The notes: generated by a model from the sequence alone, not told the origin. A DNA stretch of 64,000 nucleotides from Aplectana chamaeleonis (GCA_029168955.1 JAPDOI010000010.1:965501-1029500), one strand, 5' to 3'; positions 11,617 through 23,262 are shown, counted from the stretch's first letter. Numbers and translations: made by a program.

Positions 11617-12521
11617 GCCTCGTTTGGGTCCGGGTTGAGCTCCACGTTTCCCGAAGCACTTGATTCCGAGATGTCCAGCACGTTTCCCGATGCACCCGGC
11701 CGCGAGGGGCCCTTTTCGTCTCCACCCACACGCGGTTTCGGGACCGAAATACTTGATTCCGGGAGGTCGTGTACGTTTCCCGATGTATCCGTCTGCTGGG
11801 GGGCCTCCGCGTCTCCCGGTACACGCGGTTTCGGGAGGTCCACCGCTTCATCTGATCCACGGGCCGACAGGTCTTGCACACGTCGTGGCTCACCCCGGTA
11901 AACAACCCAAACACGAGCTTTTAGTCTATCATTTCGCGTACGACACTCTTTCCGTAGCTCCGATTCCCGTGCTCTTTCCTCATCGGTCATACTCCGGCGA
12001 ACATACACGTTTCCCATGGTGGATCTCCGAAGGCGATAAGTGTTGGCAAGAGCTGCAGCCCATTGCGACCTTTTTGCCAGCACCACCTTAACCAAACGTG
12101 GACGCTCCCCGGTATACGCGCCCATGCGGAAAACCTCAGCGACGCTATACTCGACGTTCAGAATATCAAAAAGAGAACTTATCTGATCATCAAGATGTTT
12201 CTTTTTCTTGGACAGAGTGATTTTAACATCAGGCTCGGACAAACCATATATTACCAGACTGCGTTCTCTTTTTTCGGCATTGACCGCCTCGCGAGAATCC
12301 TGTGGTAATTTTGTTACTAATGCTTTCACCAATCCATCAATAACAGGGTCCTTGTTGCGTTCCAATATGGCTTTAGTGATCGCCTCAGTTGACATTTTTG
12401 AAAAGTCATTCTGAGCTACATCATCGCTGTCCGTATCAGAACGCACCAATATGTCAGTGGCCTGGCTGCTTCCAACCTTGTTTTGGATTGACTTTGTTGA
12501 TCGACGAGTTTTTGGGCCCAT
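11613..12521 (-). pseudogene. CR1-like LINE ORF1 (nucleic-acid-binding protein)
   Basis: A 302-codon frame starts with MGPKTRRSTK. The middle (~90-200) has ERSLVIYGLSE, then VFRMG, then RPRLVKVVLAKRSQWAAAL, then VYVRRSMTDEER. That pattern resembles ORF1 proteins of nematode CR1-like LINEs with an RRM-like fold, which bind element RNA. The tail contains a repeated block (PKPRV, then GD, then SGNV, then D and ESS), present about twice. The protein ends SGNVELNPDPNEA, which resembles a 2A-like motif with G changed to D. ORF2 follows in the neighbouring frame within a few bases. The ORF1 frame has no internal stop. Confidence 0.7.
11625..11651 (-). other. Degenerate 2A-like motif at the ORF1/ORF2 junction
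   Basis: The last codons of ORF1 read GNVELNPDP. The known 2A consensus is D-V/I-E-x-N-P-G-P, which causes ribosomal skipping. Reading the same bases one position over gives P-G-P followed directly by the endonuclease frame. The frames are thus offset by one base inside the C-run, as expected if a once continuous ORF1-2A-ORF2 reading frame has lost a base. Confidence 0.5.
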
Positions 12522-15240
12522 GATCTAGCAATTATATGGGGACTATGACAGGTTCAATCAAAAAGAAACTCAGCCGGATAATAGAAGAGGATGGTGCCGC
12601 ACGAAATCTTCGAACGAAATCGTAAATATCACTGATAAGGTCGAGTACGACCGCTTAACGGAGCTATAGTCGAGTTGACCGCTCACGAAGGCACCAAATC
12701 AAAAACTGATTGCGGTTCACAGTTGCAGGCGATCGCTGGGGCAGCACGCAGACAAAAGGCGGGGGGGGGATTGTGCCGGGACCCAGTGTTACCAGCAGGG
12801 TCAAGCGAGGCTGCGAAATTCCGCAACGGGGTGGGGCTGGGGGTCGCAAAAATCTAGGCTCGAAAATGAAGGTCAGAAAATGAAGATCGCAGAAATTTCG
12901 GTACAAAAATGAAAATTTGGTGGAGGCATTTCAGAAATTTTCGATATTGTTGGTAACCAAAGGGAAGGATCGTATCATTGCTCAGGTTTAAGACGCTTGA
13001 GCCCGAATTAGACGAATTTTCGGCGTCTGATAGTTTTAGTAATCAAATATAAACTGCCCAGAGTTGCGCCTAAGGGGGGGGTTGCAAAAATTTTGGAGTT
13101 TGGAAAAAGTTCATGGTGGGGGGTCGCTCCAATCTCGAAAAATTACGCAACGGCCCGCTTGACCCTTGTTACCAGTGTGATTTTGCTTGCAATGCGTGTC
13201 GCAATTAAGTACCGGAAATTTGTTCCGATACGAACAGAGCTTACCTTCACTTGCTCCACTAGCCAGCCAGGTTGCATGCTGCGTGAAATTCGACGGGTGG
13301 ACCACTAGTGCTGAGCGGAACCTTTTCTCAGAGTTGCGGAAAGTATGACTTGACCCCGAAAAAAAAACAATATTTGAATGGGATGCATTTGTTCAATGCG
13401 TGTATCATAGGAGATAGTTTTGGTCATTTAATCATCGTACGTTTTTGGTGGAGTAGATTTTTCAGTTGTTTGTTTTTTCAATGGCCGTTGAGAAGACTAG
13501 GCAGGGATCGCGCTTACATTGAAGTTAAAGGTCGTGTAGGGCTATTGGAGCTTATTTTTAGCCATTTCTTCGACATTGTTCTGATGAAGGCCCCGAACAC
13601 TTTGAATTCTGATGGGAACTCGGAGACGGTTTTTATGGTGTGCAATGCCTTTTATACCCAAACCTAATCGGGTTTATACGAAGACGAGTTCTAATACTCC
13701 CGTATCTGGGTTACAGCTTAACAAAATTTTGGTGATGTAACCCCCTTTGTTCAGCGCGGGCGGTTGCGACGCAGTAAACACTGATCTGTCCAGTCAGTGC
13801 GGAGCAATTGTCGGGGGGCGATCGCCTGCGCTAACATCTGCAGTCACCGTTGTTTGAACCATTTTGACCGTTTCTGGTGTATGAAACCACACACTAAGTA
13901 AGGCGTGTTTTGCAATTTGCGAAGAAAAAATGTTTTATGTTCAATAATCATCATCGACGCGCATGCTTGACACATTCGAAACTGAAATATAACGAAGAAC
14001 TTTTAGTCTTTTTTTCGGTATCGATTTTTTTAACAACAAAAAATTTTCCATTTTGGTGTGGACTGAGGGCAAGAGACAGCTTGAAAGTAGATGTAGACGA
14101 AGGTAGCGGGGTGCGCGAAGCGCGCGCGTTGGATCATGGGATTTCGTTTTAACGCAGGCTGTACTGTTGCTATCAGAACAAACTTATGGTCCGCAGTTGC
14201 AGATAAACACTGTAGCAGCACGCAGCTCGAAAATCATCTCACTAATATCACGCGGTCCCTGCTCAATTATTTGTTGTCCTGCACGATTATCTTCGAGCTC
14301 TGAGCTGCAACAGCATTCGTGTGGAAAAGGGGACCGGAATTTCGTTTTGATAAAAAGAGTATATATACCAAACCAACACTGGAAGTTCAGAAAATGCACA
14401 AAGATCGATAGCGGCGAATTTTCCCGACTTCCTACATTTCAAAATCTCTAGACTGGAAAAGAATTTGGGAATTTTCTATAGTGAAAACATTGAATATGGA
14501 CATGAAATTTTTTTATTATCGGGGCTGCGCTTCTACTCATGATGTGATTTGAGAGAGACCGGGTTTTTCTGTGATAGGGAGGACCATTATTCTATCCGAT
14601 TTTTTTAACAGCATTAACCTTTTGCTCGGTGATTTAAACCAGTCTTGTATATTTCACTCTTGTGAATCATATTCGTCGCTAGTTTTTATTTCTGAGGATT
14701 TTGTTATCCGTTATTGAGTCTTGTTATTCCAGCCGTCACTGTTTAATGCGAAGATTCCTCTTGTTGTGTTGTTAAGTGTACCAATGAATAGAGAAATACT
14801 ATCCACGAAGTATTTTCTTCATTATGGCTGGATGTAGAGGGGTCTGATGCTTAAAGTGAGATGCAATCGCCGAAGTGTTGGTGGATCGAAACGCCGGATG
14901 TTTCGCAGAGAACTGCGACGTCAGGCTGGCGACATCCGACCCGGCGATTGCAGGGCGAGCGCCACTGTGCGCAGTTGGATAGCCGCAGTTTTCGGGAGAA
15001 TGGCCGAACATTTCGGGGCTGCCCAACCCTGTTTAAGCTTTCGTGCGCAAGCATTGCAACGCTAGTCAGCTGTTTGGGTGCCCACGAGGACCTGAGCATA
15101 TACAAGCCCCGAATTTTCGGGCCACGTAAGAGATGGACGATTTGCTGAGTTTCACGCTGTCGATACGTACCACACACGTGTAAAATAAGGTGACCGTGGT
15201 GAGAAGTATGCCGTCGTTACTGACCTGGGCGACTTAACGG
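12522..15240. other. Unassigned repetitive stretch
   Basis: I see no gene. Homopolymer G runs occur at ~12764 and ~13074. A segment with GCGCTTGACCC-type sequence occurs near 12800 (reverse) and 13155 (forward). A repeat fragment resembling CAGTTGCAG followed by GCAGCACGCAG is found at ~12718-12754 and ~14196-14226 and again near 59663-59701. A GC hairpin (GTGCGCG-AAG-CGCGC) lies at ~14111. Open frames of 60-120 codons are scattered on both strands without motifs. Confidence 0.4.
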
Positions 15241-15253
15241 CCTTCATACCAAA

Positions 15254-15930
15254 TTGTCCAAACTCTCACTCTTCGCACGTACTCATCATCCGGATGTTAT
15301 TATGGTTCAAGAAACCAAACTTTCTCCCTCTACCACGTATCCCCAACCAAACATTCCAGGCTACACTGCCTATCCCATCCCAAGGACAGCTCTTGGAGGC
15401 CGAGTTACCACGTTTGTGCTTTCTAACTTACCATCTCATCTAATTCCAAATGTTCCTAAGGACGGTACTTTCGAGTACCTTCCCGTTCACCTACCTTTCA
15501 AAACTCCATTATCTCTATTCAATATTTGCATCCCTCTCTCCACTTTTCGTCCACCAAACTACAACCCCATACCTCTTCTTAAGCAGTTGCATGACTGCTC
15601 TCTCTCCCCATCAGCTGTCTTTGCAGGTGACTTCAATGCTCACATGTTCTGTTCTGCGCTTGAGTCTGACGCCAGAGCGGAATACGTCGAGGAGTGGGCT
15701 GAGGAGTGTGATCTGGTTATCCTCAACGATGATCAGCCTACTCGTCTCCCTTCCTACGGCCGACCTTCTACCCCGAACATCTCCCTCGTTTCACCCAATT
15801 ATTCAAACGCTTGCACATGATTCACTTGCACAACTCTTTCTAGCGACCACATTCCCGTCTTCCCCCATATTTATCTCTCAAACTCTCTTGCCCCTTATAC
15901 TGGTATTTGTCAACGTTCTTATTTAATTTA
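15254..15930 (+). pseudogene. LINE endonuclease, frameshifted
   Basis: The frame reads HHPDVIMVQETKLS (catalytic Glu), then FAGDFNAHMF (D-x-N), then ILNDDQPTRLP, as in AP endonucleases of LINEs. The final S-D-H motif is displaced to another frame by an indel near 15810. The domain is therefore broken. Confidence 0.75.
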
Positions 15931-16790
15931 GGCCTTGCTGACTGGGTCCTGTTCAGAGAGGTTGCGCTCCGCCGCTCAGCTGGGGATGGCGATGTGCACC
16001 AGAAAGAACGTCACATATCTGACGCCATTCGGAAGGCTACGAAAGCGGCCATACCTGAAGGACGAATAAAAAGTTTCTACCCTAATGTCACCAGGGAGAT
16101 TCTACAGAAGATCAGAACAAGACATGAAAAGTGAGCTGAGAATCATTCAGACCCTGAGGTGGCCAGGCTGGATGAAGAGATAAAAAGGATCTGGACAAGC
16201 ACAAGAAAGACAGTTGGGAAAAGTTAACTGAAAGGTTGAATTTCAAAGCCGACGGAACAACGGCGTGGAAAAAATTGAGGAAGATATCTGGCAAGTGCGC
16301 CCCCTCCTCGAACTCTACCATAGAGTTCGAAAACAACGTCTTTAAATCAGGACAGGCTGCCGCATGTGCTTTTGGCAAAAAAAATTTCATCACACGTACC
16401 AAGCGAGGCATACAAAACAGAGTCACGGTAAGAGAACTAAGCCGTCTGTCGCTGATGAACGCTACTGAGGCCTCTACTCCTGCTCAAGTGGAGAAGGCTA
16501 TCAAGGAAAAGCGGAACTCGAAGACTCTCGGACCTGATGGTATCTCAGCAGCCATCCTGAAGAAGCTTCCCACGGAACTTCTACCGATGATTGCAGATAT
16601 CATAAACACTTCTTTCCAAACCTGCACTCTACTCCAAGCATGGAAGACCACCAATGTGATACCCCTGCCTAAGCCAGGCAAATCGCAAAGCACGGCCAAG
16701 GAATATCGCCCTTTTAGCCTGTTATTACAGATCGCGAAAGTGGCCAAAAAAACTAATCGTAAGGGACCTGGCAGAGCAGAATGAGGCACA
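15931..16790 (+). pseudogene. LINE linker and RT fingers, frameshifted
   Basis: Segments read ADWVLFREVALRR and IPEGRIKSFYPNVTREI, then LGPDGISAAILKKLP (~16528-16575) and WKTTNVIPLPKPGK (~16640-16682), the usual entry to LINE RTs. Frames change near 16134, 16200 and 16760. Confidence 0.7.
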
Positions 16791-17411
16791 GCAACATCAA
16801 CATGGGTTTAGAAAGCTTTACTCCACCACCACTGCTCTTCTGGGGATTGTTAGCTATGCGGTCGAGGGTTCAATACCAGAAAGTCTCTTGGAACAGTGGC
16901 CGTTGCCCTCGATCTAACCAAAGCATTTGATTCTATAAACCTAGGAATTTTGCCCGAAAAACTATTGAGGTCCTCGCTACATTCGCTGCAGAAGCGTTGA
17001 ATCGCTGATCGCTTGAAATCGGTCCACCCTGTAGCAGCCGATGTGCCGCAGGGTAGAGGTTTGTCACCTGCTCTTTTCAGCCTGTATATTGAAGACCTAC
17101 CTGAGCCTCCTGAAGATATGAAAATTGTTGCGTATGCCAACGATACCACCATCATGTGCCGTAACCGTGACATACTTAAAAACTTTCTCGATAGTATGAT
17201 GCTCACAGTTTCCGCGGCGAACTCTTCTGTTTCGGTATTCTCATCAGACCCAAAGGAATACAGCGCCCAACCTGTTGTCAGGTGGGATGGTGACCTCTTG
17301 CTTACAGCAAAATTTCCCAAACTGCTGGACCTCGTTTTGGATCCGTCGCTGAAGTTTCACAAAAAGCTGAACAGAAGCAGGCAATTATCAAGGCAAAGCT
17401 TAATGTGTTGA
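16791..17411 (+). pseudogene. LINE RT palm, frameshifted
   Basis: The run HQHGFRK, then VALDLTKAFDSIN (~16903-16941), then VPQGRGLSPALFSLYI (~17043-17090), then VAYANDTTIM (~17128-17157) follows RT block order. The catalytic box reads YAND instead of YADD, one more sign of decay besides the frameshifts. Confidence 0.75.
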
Positions 17412-18046
17412 GAGCTTTAGGAGGAACGTCCTGGGGTTGCAGCAGAGAGACAATCTTGACGACATATCGAGCTATTCTGCAGCCTGTATTTAGCACCTTC
17501 ACCCCGATGCCCGTATCTTACCAGTGAAAGAGCATTGTCAGCTCCAGGCTCAGCAGATGTTCATTAATGTCCTTAAGCAGCCTGATCATCCGTCGAGAAG
17601 ACTTCTAAATCCCGTAAGAGTGAGATCGACCAGAAGGCCGTTAGCCGATGCTCCGAACAAAGTGAATGACAGAGATGGACCGACTCGAATCAAGAACGGC
17701 TTCGTCTCTTACGCGCGGAGCAGACCCGGTTTGTGAAGGATCATCTCGCCAGAGCGGCCGTCAACCCTATCCTCCGTGATGTGCCGCCCAGGGTATGTGA
17801 TACCGATTCCGAGCTCGGTAGGCGCGCCAGGTATATCCTCGCTTCGTTACGCTACGGACATTCTCTATTGCTTATGTCTTACCTGTACAGGATCGACAAT
17901 AGCCAGCCTGACGTGTGCAAGGACTGTGGAAACTAAGGCCACAACACTAAGCACCTATTTGATTGTTCCAAGAAGCCAACAACGCTCAGTACAATAGACT
18001 TGTGGACGAATCCAGTGCTTGTCGCCCAGTTTCTTAACTTGTGACA
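17412..18046 (+). pseudogene. LINE ORF2 C-terminal region
   Basis: The segments end with a pattern of RYILASLRYGHSLLLMSYLYRI, then VCKDCGN, then HNTKHLFDCSKKPT, then LWTNPVLVAQFLNL, broken by at least one frameshift and one stop near 17935. The C-x2-C, H and C residues form the zinc-knuckle-like tail found in Jockey-type and related LINEs. Confidence 0.65.
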
Positions 18047-18085
18047 AAACCCCTCTTAGTGGCTGCAAAGAAGAAGAAGAAGGAG

Positions 18086-19920
18086 AGTGATCCCGATAGC
18101 CCGTTTGCCGCGAGGCTACGTGACGCGTCCCCAGGTTGCGAATAGGGGGTTAATCGCGGACAAAAAGCGGCCGGTGCTTGCCCTGAGACGCAAGTGGATC
18201 CAGGGCGGGACTCCCGGCTCCTGCTGTGCCAGACCGACTCATATCTTCTGCTACATACGTTGGCTCGCTCATGCGCAGTCGTGTGTGGGTGTGTTAGCTC
18301 GTGTGCAGACTGTATCCTGCACATCGGTTTGGTCAAAAGTCCGCATTCAAGTGACAGGGAAGTAACCGAGGGGCGTTTCAAAAACTAAGCCCCTTGTCCA
18401 CTCCGGAATAGACCGGCAAGCTGCTCGGATTATACCCAGCCCTCGCGTAGAATCCGGCAAATTATCTGCGAGTATCTTTATCGTCCCAAACAGTAGCAGC
18501 AATGGGCCTCACTCCCCAGACCCCGAAAAATTCCCCGATACGTTAGCGTTTTGTGCAACCAGTACGGAGAGGCTGCAAAAATCTCAGGGCCAAAATAGGC
18601 TGCCAAATACAAGAAGACTACGATGGCGATCTGTACTTTCAATGCGCGTTCGCTTCAATAAAGTACGACGTCATTAGACTGACCGAGACGAGAAGACACC
18701 GACCCCTGCATGCCGTTTTCGATACTGGAGAAGAACTCTTTCTTGGAACATGCCACAGTAATGGAGTTGGTGAAGTGGGTGTCTTCGTCAACACGCCCTA
18801 AGCCATGAACATCGATTCGTTCGAACCTTTGACGACCCGAATCGGATGCGGTTGAAACGATGTGGATCAACGTCTGCTTTGACAGTCTTCGCCATTACGC
18901 ACCAACATCGTGCCATGATAAAGATGAGGTCGAAGCATTCTATTTCGAACTGGGGATGTTCTTCAGAAAAGACCATTTCTTCTATAGAGTCATCGTCGGT
19001 GATTTGAATACCAAGATTGGCTCCAGAAGGACGCCTGAAGAGCACTACATCGCGACCCACTGACTGGAACGGAACGAGCAGGGTAAAGATCATCTCAGTT
19101 CATCATGTCGGCCAGAACAATCCATGGTAACCTACAGCTCCAGAAGCCCCTCTCGCAACGTTGGACGTGGAAATCTCCCTGTGGACGGTACCACAATGAA
19201 ATTGACCACATCATCGTCAACCGTAGATTTTGCCTAACCGATGTCGCTGTTGTTCCAAAATTTTACACTGGAACGAACCACCGTCTTCTCCGCGCCAGGT
19301 TTTCCTTTACACAAAAGGAGCAAAAGGCCGTGAAGTTTAAAAGAGAAGCTCGAGAGCCACCATTAACTGAGAACTCTTTATCGCACTGGCTAGCTGCTAG
19401 GAAGATTCCCCTATAAGTACCATCGAAGAAGACTATAATCGGTTTGTTAAGCATCTTCACTGTAGTGCCAAAGAAGTAGAGAGCTCAGTGACCACCTTCC
19501 GCAACTCCTGAGCTGATTTGCAACGTGGAGCTGCAAGAGCAACAGGCAACTACAAAACCAAGATAAACGCACTTCGACGCCCCGACGGAACAGGCACTAC
19601 TTCCAGAAGGGCAATGGAAAAGGTCATCCACGACTTCTACTCCGATCTCTTCGATACCCACGTCCATGTGCCTCCATACCAACTGAGGCAGGACGACTAT
19701 TTGTTCCATCCGTTCTCCCTTCCGAGATCCGGCATGCCATCATGTCGGTGAAATTTCGTACTGCACCCGGTCCCGATAAGATTAGACCCGAACACCTGAA
19801 CAACCTCCCACCGGCCCTGATTCCCACGCTGGCACGGCTCTTCACCCGTTACCTGTCGGAATGCAAGGTACCATCTCAGTGGAAGACCAACAAAACTGTG
19901 TTATTGTACAAAAATATGGA
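18086..19920 (+). mobile_element. RTE-type LINE, 5' half
   Basis: It begins directly after the (GAA)n tail of the previous LINE with a GC-rich leader, and coding starts with ATG at 18623 (MAICTFNARS). It covers the endonuclease and the first part of the RT and is interrupted at LLYK (~19913), where the ~395-bp repeat X begins. The matching 3' half lies inverted at 21955-23262. The copy has many frameshifts. Confidence 0.8.
18623..19330 (+). pseudogene. RTE endonuclease, frameshifted
   Basis: In changing frames one reads MAICTFNARS, then KYDVIRLTETRRHRP (catalytic Glu), then GEVGVFVN, then YRVIVGDLNTKIG (D-x-N), then CGRYHNEIDHIIVNRRFCL and TGTNHRLLRARF. The last replaces the usual S-D-H by T-N-H. 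All endonuclease blocks are present in order, but an active enzyme is unlikely. Confidence 0.8.
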
Positions 19921-19924
19921 GTAA
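19331..19924 (+). pseudogene. RTE linker and first RT block, truncated
   Basis: Pieces read RQRGAARATGNY and LRRPDGTGTTSRRAMEKVIHDFYSDLFD, then FRTAPGPDKIRPEHLNNLPPALI and SECKVPSQWKTNKTVLLYK. This is the start of the RT domain. A stop follows at once in the inserted repeat X. Confidence 0.8.
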
Positions 19925-20305
19925 TAAATTTGTTTCGCAATGTTACACAATGGTTTTGAAGACATGACAAAGGAGTGACACGAGTACGAATTTCTGATGG
20001 CGAGGCTTTAAGGTGATAGCCTAAATTGAAACTGATACCACGATTTAGTAAATGAGTTCCTCATTCAAAAACTATTTTGAGAACTTAAGCATGGGTGCGC
20101 GCAAGATGTGGTTTATGATGTCCTATAACATATTAAATATTCATCAAGTTACGGCAAGCCCAAGCCGAGATATGCTCGATTCATTGGCCCGTAGTAAAGC
20201 CGGCGAAAATGTCAGTTTTGCCTAACTGAATCATGTTACGAAAAGAAATCAAGCGAACAGCACATAATTCAGACGTGCGTTTTGTAGGATAGCGAACTAA
20301 GCTGA
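19911..20305 (+). repeat. Repeat X, left copy (inverted with respect to 23258-23655)
   Basis: About 395 bases starting near AAAAATATGG and ending near CTAAGCTGAGTAA, with clear similarity over the full length to the reverse complement of 23258-23655. It splits the RTE reading frame between LLYK and HDIGNY. I see no coding capacity. A third partial, same-orientation fragment of its start (TCGCAATGTT, then GGTGTTTTAAAG) lies at ~23759-23840. Confidence 0.75.
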
Positions 20306-21954
20306 GTAAGGAAGGTTAGCAACAAAAAAGATAAACAGAATCACTGTCAGATCTGACTGAAAAGACTCCGCTCTGACTGACTTCTTGGGTGGAGAGAAGA
20401 GAGACAGCGTGCCAGGTCAGGAGAGCGCTCACGACTTTTTTAAGGAGCGACGGAGTAACTTAAACAATTCAGAAGAGATACCGGCTTATCATTGTATCAA
20501 TATCAATATCAGCTTTAATGGAACAAGCAGCATCTCATTTATTGAGAAACGGAGCGAGAATGATGGGCGGTTGTTCACATCACAGGTATGGTTTTCGTTT
20601 TCTTTCTAGTTTGACTCATGTACCAGGCGGCTGGCCGTGTGGGGTTGGCGGCCTCACTGGAGAATGGCGTTTCGATTAGCGTGGGGTGATCTACCTTCGC
20701 GGCCCCGTCCACTCCTCAGACTAAAATGATTGCGCGCACTCTATATCCCCCCGTCATCGAGACCGAATGCAAACTACCGCTTGAATGCAATCTACCGCTC
20801 TATACAAATTCGGACTCGTCTGAGCCCTGTCTAAATCATTTCGGTCTCGTCTTATCACCCACTTAGATGATCCTGACTGAGTGGTGGGTTCACTTCGGGC
20901 CATTACCTTTGAAAAATTGGCCTTCGTATACTTACAAATGTGGCGCAGTAAGTAGCTTCCGGCTCATTGTCCTAATTTCAAAACCTAGTAGACCTGTGAC
21001 TAAAAAACACCATCTGCTTTTCGATGAGAACACTGCTGCTTTGTTCAAGAGACGAAGGTATTATGAAGTTCCGGGTATCGCCGTAAGTGGCCTAGACGTC
21101 ATAACGGAAGACCAACTCAAAGGCTTCGGACGCCCGATCAGAGCCGCCAGGCCGACACGCACTGAAATACAGCCCGTCGCATAATTATAGGGACACTTGA
21201 ATTTTCGTTCTGTTTTTTGCAGCTTTGTAACTAGAGCATGATAGTGTGGACCATTGGATTTCTTGGTAAAAATCTACTCACAGACCAATTTTCAGCGAGT
21301 TTGGCTGTCTCTGGAAGGTTTCGCGCTTGATTTTGCTCAGATAGTCATTTTCGACCGTCGCATAATTGTGAGGACACCCAATTTCTTTCTCATGTTTTTC
21401 CACTTCAGGGGTTTTCTGATAGAGAACATTTTCCGTCGCTCATTCGTTACGAAATGTACAACTCCAACGGCTGCGATGCTCTCCGACTATAGAAAAATCC
21501 CATTTCTGCCCACCACGGATTGTCGAATCGAGTTCTTGATAGAAAAAAGGCGCTTACAAACAATTAGAGGAATCCAGCCTTCTCGAACCTGAAACTCATA
21601 GATTTCCACTTTATTCTCTCAAAAATTAGGAAACCGACTCAGAACTCAAGCTCAGTACGTCAAATGACCCTCCAGTGAACTTTTTACCCAAGTTCGTTCA
21701 AGAACTAATACAAACGTCACGCTCAGCTCAGCTGCGAGAAATACGAAATTTTACAAGCTAGAAATTTTTTTCGCAAGCGTCCTCAGCAAAATCCGAATTC
21801 AGATTCAAGAGCGCGTGCCGAATTTGACTAAAGGACATTCATCAGCTTTCTGATCCGGGGCAACACCATGCCAGGTTTCCTAGTGAGAATAGAGAATCAG
21901 AGCTCACCGATGAAGAGAAATCTGCTGGTAACACTTGTATAACCTGTATCACCT
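20306..21954. other. Unassigned stretch between the two RTE halves
   Basis: No gene recognised. A short tandem repeat (GAATGCAAACTACCGCTT, twice) lies at ~20765-20799. The motif CGTCGCATAATT plus GGACAC occurs at ~21176 and ~21356, about 180 bases apart, suggesting a diverged tandem repeat. Open frames of about 105-112 codons (20867-21184, 21254-21592) have no recognisable motif. Confidence 0.4.
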
Positions 21955-22364
21955 GTCCTCCCGTTGATCCTCGACAGTGTCGAGCGGGTGCTAGTAACGT
22001 CTCCATTTGTTCCTATCGCGCTCATAGTTGGCCAGGAAATCCTACTCGCTCTAGGAACACGAAGACTCTCATCCCTTTTGTCAAGGCACTTGGTGGAAAA
22101 AAACCGACCATCGTGTTGGAGGACGGCCAGTGGTGCGCATGGGGTCCCGCGGTAGCCAATCTGTTACAGCTCTTGTCCAACGGTAATCCTCAGAACGCAT
22201 TACGTGTCCGGCTCACCTGATTTTCGACGACTTACCATATTCGACAACGTCCCTGAATTTTTACCGTCTGCGTAGCTCGGAACTCCTAACTCCTTCTCTC
22301 ACTTGCGTGAAACATGACACTCCAAAAATCGTCCTCTCGATTGCGCGGTGAAGGACGCGGATCG
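21955..22364 (-). pseudogene. RTE ORF C-terminal region, broken
   Basis: Read on the minus strand with several stops: CFTQVREGVRSSELRRR, then AGHVMRSEDYRWTRAVTDWLPRD, then GRPPTRWS, then ERDRNKWRRY. These are the usual post-RT blocks of this RTE type. Confidence 0.7.
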
Positions 22365-22411
22365 CTCTTCCATCCTGCTTACGTGATGCCCACGTAAGCA
22401 GGATGGAAGAG
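22365..22411. repeat. Perfect foldback, 21-bp arms and 5-base spacer
   Basis: Arms at 22365-22385 and 22391-22411 are exact reverse complements (inner sequence TTACGTG-ATGCC-CACGTAA). It sits inside the RTE coding sequence, replacing what should follow LTYA. Confidence 0.9.
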
Positions 22412-23262
22412 AGCATAAGTTAAAGCTGGAAGAACTGTGGATTCGATCAGGTGGGCACGGAGATGGGTATTCATCGTCTTCATCACGACGTCCTCGACGG
22501 TTTCAAAAGCTCCCCAAGCTGCTCCTTTTCTCTTGCTCAACTCCGGTACTAGATCGTTCTTCATGTTGAAATCGCGACCTAGACACACGTAGCTCGAACA
22601 TTCAGAGATGTTGTTTTTTTTTTCATGAACATCGTTTTCGTCGAATGCAGCTCGAGACCGACTCTTCCACATGCGTTGTCGAAGTCGGTCAGCATTCGTT
22701 CGGCTTGCCTGATGGGTGGTGTTATGAGAACAATGTCATCAGCGAAGCGAAGATGATTAGGCTGCCGACAGTCGACTTTCACTCCCATATCTTGCCATTC
22801 CAACTCGCGCCTAGCGTTTTCAAGAGAGACAATGAAGAGTTTCGATGGAATGGTATGAAACCCCTCCCTTCACATCGACGACGATATCTCTGTAAAATGG
22901 TGAAATGATGGTTGTGAAGTTGCTGTACAGCTCACGAAGTATCTTCTTATATTGACTAGGAACACCCTGGTTTCTCAGGGCTGCAAGAACCGCTTCTGTT
23001 ATATCGAGGTCGAAAGCCTTTTCCAAGTCGAAGAACGTGAGGCAAAGCGAAGTCATGTACTCTCGCGAACCTTCGATAAGCTTTTTACCTGTGTGGATGT
23101 GATCAATCGTGCTGCATCCTTTTCGAAACCCTGCTTGCTCGCATGGCTGTCCTTCGTCTAGCGCTCCGTCGATCCTGTTGAGAATGATACGAGTGAGCAA
23201 CTTGTAGACACCAGACAGCAGGTAGATAGGGCGATAGTTGCCAATGTCGTGAACGTTACTTA
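22412..23262 (-). pseudogene. RTE reverse transcriptase palm and thumb, broken
   Basis: The segments read RIILNRIDGALDEGQPCEQAGFRKG, then LTFFDLEKAFD (first catalytic Asp), then VSYHSIETL where GVRQGDTIS-like sequence is expected, so that block is damaged. HLRFADDIVLITPP (~22720-22760, catalytic Asp pair), TKTMFMKK and SSYVCLGRDFNMKNDLVPELSKRKGAAWGAF follow. It ends at LTYA, where a perfect foldback (22365-22411) begins. Confidence 0.8.

Larger units (their letters stand above)
7653..12521 (-). mobile_element. CR1-like non-LTR retrotransposon (LINE), interrupted
   Basis: On the minus strand the order is ORF1 (12521-11613), AP-type endonuclease (11616-10906) and reverse transcriptase (about 9800-7653), the layout of CR1/Jockey-superfamily LINEs. 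ORF2 is split between the endonuclease and the RT by a foreign insert (~9792-10907). On either side of it the protein reads DFNRAN and LPEYLFSIDWW, which would be continuous in an intact copy. Otherwise RT and endonuclease are open over their whole length, so the copy is fairly young. Both ends are approximate: the 5' UTR probably runs a little beyond 12521, and the 3' end lies just below 7653. Confidence 0.85.
15254..18085 (+). mobile_element. Decayed Jockey/CR1-type LINE
   Basis: Endonuclease, RT and a cysteine-rich C-terminal tail follow one another on the plus strand but in many different frames with stops. The right end is marked by a short (GAA)n tract at ~18069-18084, a typical 3' tail of such LINEs. 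No target duplication was identified. It differs from the CR1-like element at 7.6-12.5 kb in sequence and in its C-terminal motif. Confidence 0.75.
21955..23262 (-). mobile_element. RTE-type LINE, 3' half (inverted)
   Basis: On the minus strand the protein continues from HDIGNYRPIYLLSGVYK through the RT palm to the C-terminal GRPPTRW and DRNKWRRY blocks. It then reaches the 3' end near 21955-21940, where CCTGTATCACCTG-type sequence resembles the RTE tail. It joins repeat X at 23258-23262, at the same point where the 5' half joins its own copy of X. Confidence 0.8.

Noticed and set aside
13308..13667. 119-codon open frame
   Set aside because: It lies in repetitive sequence with no motif, start context or homology that I can see.
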